A stretch of 64,000 nt of DNA from Burkholderiaceae bacterium (GTDB lineage: Bacteria > Pseudomonadota > Gammaproteobacteria > Burkholderiales > Burkholderiaceae_C). Where the stretch lies: positions 1-64,000 of the forward strand of contig JAGOPK010000020.1 in NCBI GenBank assembly GCA_017992055.1. The letters are read 5' to 3'. This document shows positions 61,196 to 64,000 of this stretch, piece after piece. The notes under the pieces are model-generated. The model was not told the DNA's origin. It made no database searches and was given only the letters and a program-made list of their open reading frames with translations. Within the stretch, counting starts at the first letter, position 1. Each line of letters opens with the position of its first letter. Position numbers and translations under genes: made by a program.

Positions 61196-61399
61196 ATGCC
61201 CAAAATGAAGACCAAGAGCGGGGCCAAGAAGCGCTTCCGCGTCCGTCCGGGTGGCACCGTCAAGCGCGGTCAGGCGTTCAAGCGCCACATCCTCACCAAG
61301 AAGTCCACCACGCGCAAGCGCCAGCTCCGCGGCGCCGTGAACGTGCACGAGACCAACATGGGCCACATGGCGCAGATGCTGCCGTTTGCCGGCCTGTGA
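61196..61399 (+). CDS. rpmI: 50S ribosomal protein L35
   Basis: A 67-residue basic ribosomal protein ([16 protein letters not shown], ending MLPFAGL) with a good AAAGGAG ribosome-binding site. The 142-bp gap after infC may hold the usual L20-dependent regulatory structure, but I could not model it. Confidence 0.97.
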   Translation: MPKMKTKSGAKKRFRVRPGGTVKRGQAFKRHILTKKSTTRKRQLRGAVNVHETNMGHMAQMLPFAGL

Positions 61400-61425
61400 T
61401 CTGACGGAACGGAAAGGAAACAGCT

Positions 61426-61782
61426 ATGCCTCGCGTCAAACGTGGTGTCACCGCACGTGCCCGTCACAAGAAGATCCTGGCCCTGGCCAAGGGCTTCCGT
61501 GGTCGTCGCAAGAACGTCTTCCGCATCGCCAAGCAGGCGGTGATGAAGGCGGGCCAATACGCCTACCGTGACCGCCGTACCCGCAAGCGCGTGTTCCGCG
61601 CCCTGTGGATCGCCCGTATCAATGCCGCCGCGCGCGGTCTGGGCATCACCTACAGCAAGTTCATGGCCGGCCTGAAGAAGGCCTCGATCGAGATCGACCG
61701 CAAGGTCCTCGCCGATCTGGCCGTCAACGACCCGGCTGCCTTTGGCAGCATCGTTGCCAAGGTGAAGGCCCAGCTCGCCTGA
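61426..61782 (+). CDS. rplT: 50S ribosomal protein L20
   Basis: A 118-residue ribosomal assembly protein ([18 protein letters not shown]) with family motifs [12 protein letters not shown] and [14 protein letters not shown]. In E. coli it represses rpmI-rplT translation. It starts 26 bp after rpmI. Confidence 0.97.
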   Translation: MPRVKRGVTARARHKKILALAKGFRGRRKNVFRIAKQAVMKAGQYAYRDRRTRKRVFRALWIARINAAARGLGITYSKFMAGLKKASIEIDRKVLADLAVNDPAAFGSIVAKVKAQLA

Positions 61783-61844
61783 TCACGGTCAGCCGCCACC
61801 GGCCGCCGCGCGCGGCAGCCGGTGCGACCGACCCGTCAGCTTCG

Positions 61845-61874
61845 AAGGCCGTCACCTGTGGGCGGCCTTTTTTC
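61845..61874 (+). terminator. Intrinsic terminator between rplT and pheS
   Basis: AAGGCCG and CGGCCTT (11-base loop) are followed by TTTTTT. It is 18 bp before pheS, so some transcription must pass it or start within the gap. I found no Phe-rich leader frame before it, unlike E. coli pheM. Confidence 0.65.
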
Positions 61875-61891
61875 ATTTCCGAACCCGAGCC

Positions 61892-62941
61892 ATGAATCCT
61901 CTCGACGCGCTGGTGCAGCAGGCCAGTCAGGACTTTGCCCAGGCCCAGGCGCCTGCGGCGCTGGAAGACGCCAAGGCCCGCTACCTGGGCAAGACCGGTC
62001 GCGTGACCGAACTGCTCAAGGGCCTGGCTGCGCTGCTGCCCGATGAGAAGAAGGCCCGGGGCGCCGAGATCAACCAGGTCAAGCAGCAGATCGAAGCCGC
62101 GCTGACGGCCCGCCGCCAGGCCCTGGCCGAGGCCGAGCTGGCCGCGCAGCTGAAGGCCGAGGCGCTGGACGTGAGCCTGCCCGGCCGGGCCCGCGGCACC
62201 GGCGGCCTGCACCCGATCTCGCGCACGCTGGAGCGCATGGAGGCCATCTTCGGCTCGATGGGCTTCGAGGTCGCCGACGGCCCCGAGATCGAGGACGACT
62301 GGTTCAACTTCACCGCGCTGAACACGCCGGCCGACCATCCGGCGCGCTCGATGCACGACACCTTCTATGTGGACACCGCCGGCGCCAACGGCGGCCACCT
62401 GCTGCGCACCCACACCAGCCCGATGCAGGTGCGCCATGCGTTGCAGCATGTCAAGCGCCATGCCGCCAGCGGCAGCCGCGCCGCCATGCCCGAGATCCGC
62501 GTCATCGCGCCGGGCCGCACCTACCGCGTGGACAGCGATGCCACGCATTCGCCGATGTTCCACCAGTGCGAAGGCCTGTGGATCGGCGAGAACGTCAGCT
62601 TCAAGGACCTGAAGTCGGTGCTGGGCGACTTCTTCCGCCGCTATTTCGAGAGCGACGACCTGGTGCTGCGCTTCCGGCCCTCGTTCTTCCCGTTCACCGA
62701 GCCCTCGGCCGAGGTCGACATCGCCTTTGAGTCCGGCCCGCTGAAGGGCAAGTGGCTGGAGGTGGGCGGCTGCGGCCAGGTGCATCCGAACGTGGTGCGC
62801 AACTTCGGCCTGGATGCCGAGACCTGGATCGGCTTTGCCTTCGGCCTGGGCCCCGACCGGCTGACCATGCTGCGCTACGGCGTCAACGATCTGCGCCTGT
62901 TCTACGAGGGCGATCTGCGCTTCCTGGCCCAGTTCCGCTGA
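61892..62941 (+). CDS. pheS: Phenylalanyl-tRNA synthetase alpha subunit
   Basis: A 349-residue class II catalytic subunit. An N-terminal coiled-coil (1-85), motif 2 region ([15 protein letters not shown]), motif 3 ([18 protein letters not shown]) and the Phe-binding pocket are intact. It forms an alpha2-beta2 enzyme with PheT, encoded next. Confidence 0.97.
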   Translation: MNPLDALVQQASQDFAQAQAPAALEDAKARYLGKTGRVTELLKGLAALLPDEKKARGAEINQVKQQIEAALTARRQALAEAELAAQLKAEALDVSLPGRARGTGGLHPISRTLERMEAIFGSMGFEVADGPEIEDDWFNFTALNTPADHPARSMHDTFYVDTAGANGGHLLRTHTSPMQVRHALQHVKRHAASGSRAAMPEIRVIAPGRTYRVDSDATHSPMFHQCEGLWIGENVSFKDLKSVLGDFFRRYFESDDLVLRFRPSFFPFTEPSAEVDIAFESGPLKGKWLEVGGCGQVHPNVVRNFGLDAETWIGFAFGLGPDRLTMLRYGVNDLRLFYEGDLRFLAQFR

Positions 62942-62966
62942 AACCGAATCGAACACGAGTTGCCCC

Positions 62967-64000
62967 ATGCAGTTTCCTGAATCCTGGTTGCGCGAGTTCT
63001 GCAACCCGCCGCTGTCCACGGCCGAGCTGGCCGAGTTGCTGACCATGTCCGGCCTGGAGGTCGAGGAGATGCGGCCGGTGGCGCCGCCCTTCTCCGGCGT
63101 GGTGGTGGCCGAGATCATCGAGGCCGAGCAGCATCCCAATGCCGACCGCCTGCGCGTGTGCCGAGTGGACGCCGGCCCGCACAGCAAGGACGGGCCGCTG
63201 CAGATCGTCTGCGGCGCGCCGAATGCGCGCGTCGGCATCAAGGTGCCGCTGGCCCTGGTCGGCGCGCAGCTGCCGCCGGCCGAGGAGGGCGGTGCGCCGT
63301 TCGCCATCAAGGTCGGCAAGTTGCGCGGCGTGGAAAGCCTGGGCATGCTGTGCTCGGCCCGCGAGCTGAAGCTCAGCGAGGACCACGGCGGCCTGCTGGA
63401 GCTGGACGCGGCCGCGCCGCTGGGCCAGGACATCCGCGAGCACCTGAAGCTGGACGACACGGTGTTCACGCTGAAGCTGACGCCCAACCTGGCGCACTGC
63501 CTGTCGGTCTACGGCATAGCGCGTGAAGTGAGCGCGCTGACCGGCACGCCGCTGCAGTCGCCGAGCTTCCCGCCGGCGCCGGTGGCGCATGCCGACACGC
63601 TGCCGGTGCATGTGGAGTCGCCAGACCTTTGCGGCCGCTTCTCGGGCCGCATCGTGCGCGGCGTGGACACCCGCGCCAAGACGCCGGCCTGGATGGTCGA
63701 GCGCCTGGCGCGCTGCGGCCAGCGCTCGGTCAGCCCGCTGGTGGACATCTCCAACTATGTGATGTTCGAGTACGGCCGGCCCTCGCACATCTTCGACCTG
63801 GACAAGATCCACCAGCGCCTGGTGGTGCGCTGGGGCCAGCCGGGCGAGACGCTGAAGCTGCTCAACGGCAACACCGTGACGCTGGACGCCCAGGTGGGCG
63901 TGATCGCCGATGCCCAGGCCGTGGAGTCGCTGGCCGGCATCATGGGCGGCGATGCCACGGCCGTCAGCGACGACACGCGCAACATCTACATCGAGGCCGC
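62967..64000 (+). CDS. pheT: Phenylalanyl-tRNA synthetase beta subunit, 3' end cut by window
   Basis: The first 344 codons are present. The frame starts [14 protein letters not shown] and runs through the right edge without a stop. The tRNA-binding (B2) domain is seen around residues 40-150, and the B3/B4 editing region with [23 protein letters not shown] and GRPSHIFD follows. It starts 25 bp after pheS. Confidence 0.96.
   Translation, partial: MQFPESWLREFCNPPLSTAELAELLTMSGLEVEEMRPVAPPFSGVVVAEIIEAEQHPNADRLRVCRVDAGPHSKDGPLQIVCGAPNARVGIKVPLALVGAQLPPAEEGGAPFAIKVGKLRGVESLGMLCSARELKLSEDHGGLLELDAAAPLGQDIREHLKLDDTVFTLKLTPNLAHCLSVYGIAREVSALTGTPLQSPSFPPAPVAHADTLPVHVESPDLCGRFSGRIVRGVDTRAKTPAWMVERLARCGQRSVSPLVDISNYVMFEYGRPSHIFDLDKIHQRLVVRWGQPGETLKLLNGNTVTLDAQVGVIADAQAVESLAGIMGGDATAVSDDTRNIYIEA

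Overview
The window is GC-rich, densely coding proteobacterial DNA with almost every third codon position G or C. Gene content and order (exbB-exbD-lpxK-kdsB-adk, ccoNOQP with ccoG and an FNR-type regulator next to hemN, thrS-infC-rpmI-rplT-pheS-pheT, clpS-clpA, lpxH, cspA) point to a betaproteobacterium of the order Burkholderiales, probably near the Rubrivivax/Leptothrix/Ideonella/Roseateles group. This assignment comes from recognising families and gene order, not from a database search. I see no insertion sequences, prophage, CRISPR array or rRNA. There are two tRNA genes, Ser(GCT) and Thr(CGT).

Layout. 1-11.3 kb is an accessory nutrient-uptake region: the end of a peptide-type ABC transporter ATPase, then two TonB-dependent receptor plus exported S9 (prolyl-oligopeptidase-like) peptidase pairs in the same order. 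11.3-14.4 kb (minus strand) holds a TPR-sulfotransferase, an SDR dehydrogenase with a LiuR-like operator, and adk. 14.5-17.7 kb (minus strand) is the envelope operon exbB-exbD-lpxK-Trm112-kdsB. 18.2-22.9 kb holds xseA, sodB, a two-component system and a DUF192 protein. 23-34 kb is the microaerobic respiration cluster: ccoI, ccoS, ccoNOQP, ccoG, a very short FixH-like protein, fnr/anr, hemN and a SafE-like membrane protein, with two FNR-type boxes. 34-39 kb has a Lys/Ala-rich small exported protein, icd, a cold-shock protein and clpSA. 39-42.3 kb (minus strand) is a TPR protein, two cyclophilins, lpxH and mtfA. 42.5-49.3 kb is cysS, a DNA glycosylase, accA, tilS, lysC, tRNA-Ser and ribA. 49.5-58.2 kb holds an esterase/Baeyer-Villiger monooxygenase fusion, a VanZ protein, tRNA-Thr, tex, a third TonB receptor and a patatin-like lipase. 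58.3 kb to the end is the thrS-infC-rpmI-rplT-pheS-pheT operon, with pheT cut by the window end.

How the genes fit together. The first 11 kb reads as a peptide-scavenging route: outer-membrane receptors import peptides or a related ligand, exported S9 peptidases cut them in the periplasm, and the peptide-class ABC transporter takes up products. ExbB/ExbD at 17 kb could energise the receptors. The cbb3 cluster is self-contained: oxidase subunits, copper ATPase, assembly proteins, oxygen sensor and anaerobic haem synthesis.

The observations I rate highest are three. Upstream of thrS lies a complete candidate transcription attenuator with a Thr-containing 13-codon leader peptide and mutually exclusive hairpins. 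At 49.5 kb one protein joins an esterase to a Baeyer-Villiger monooxygenase, enzymes that would act in sequence. The third is the duplicated receptor-peptidase module with its 26-bp perfect palindrome.
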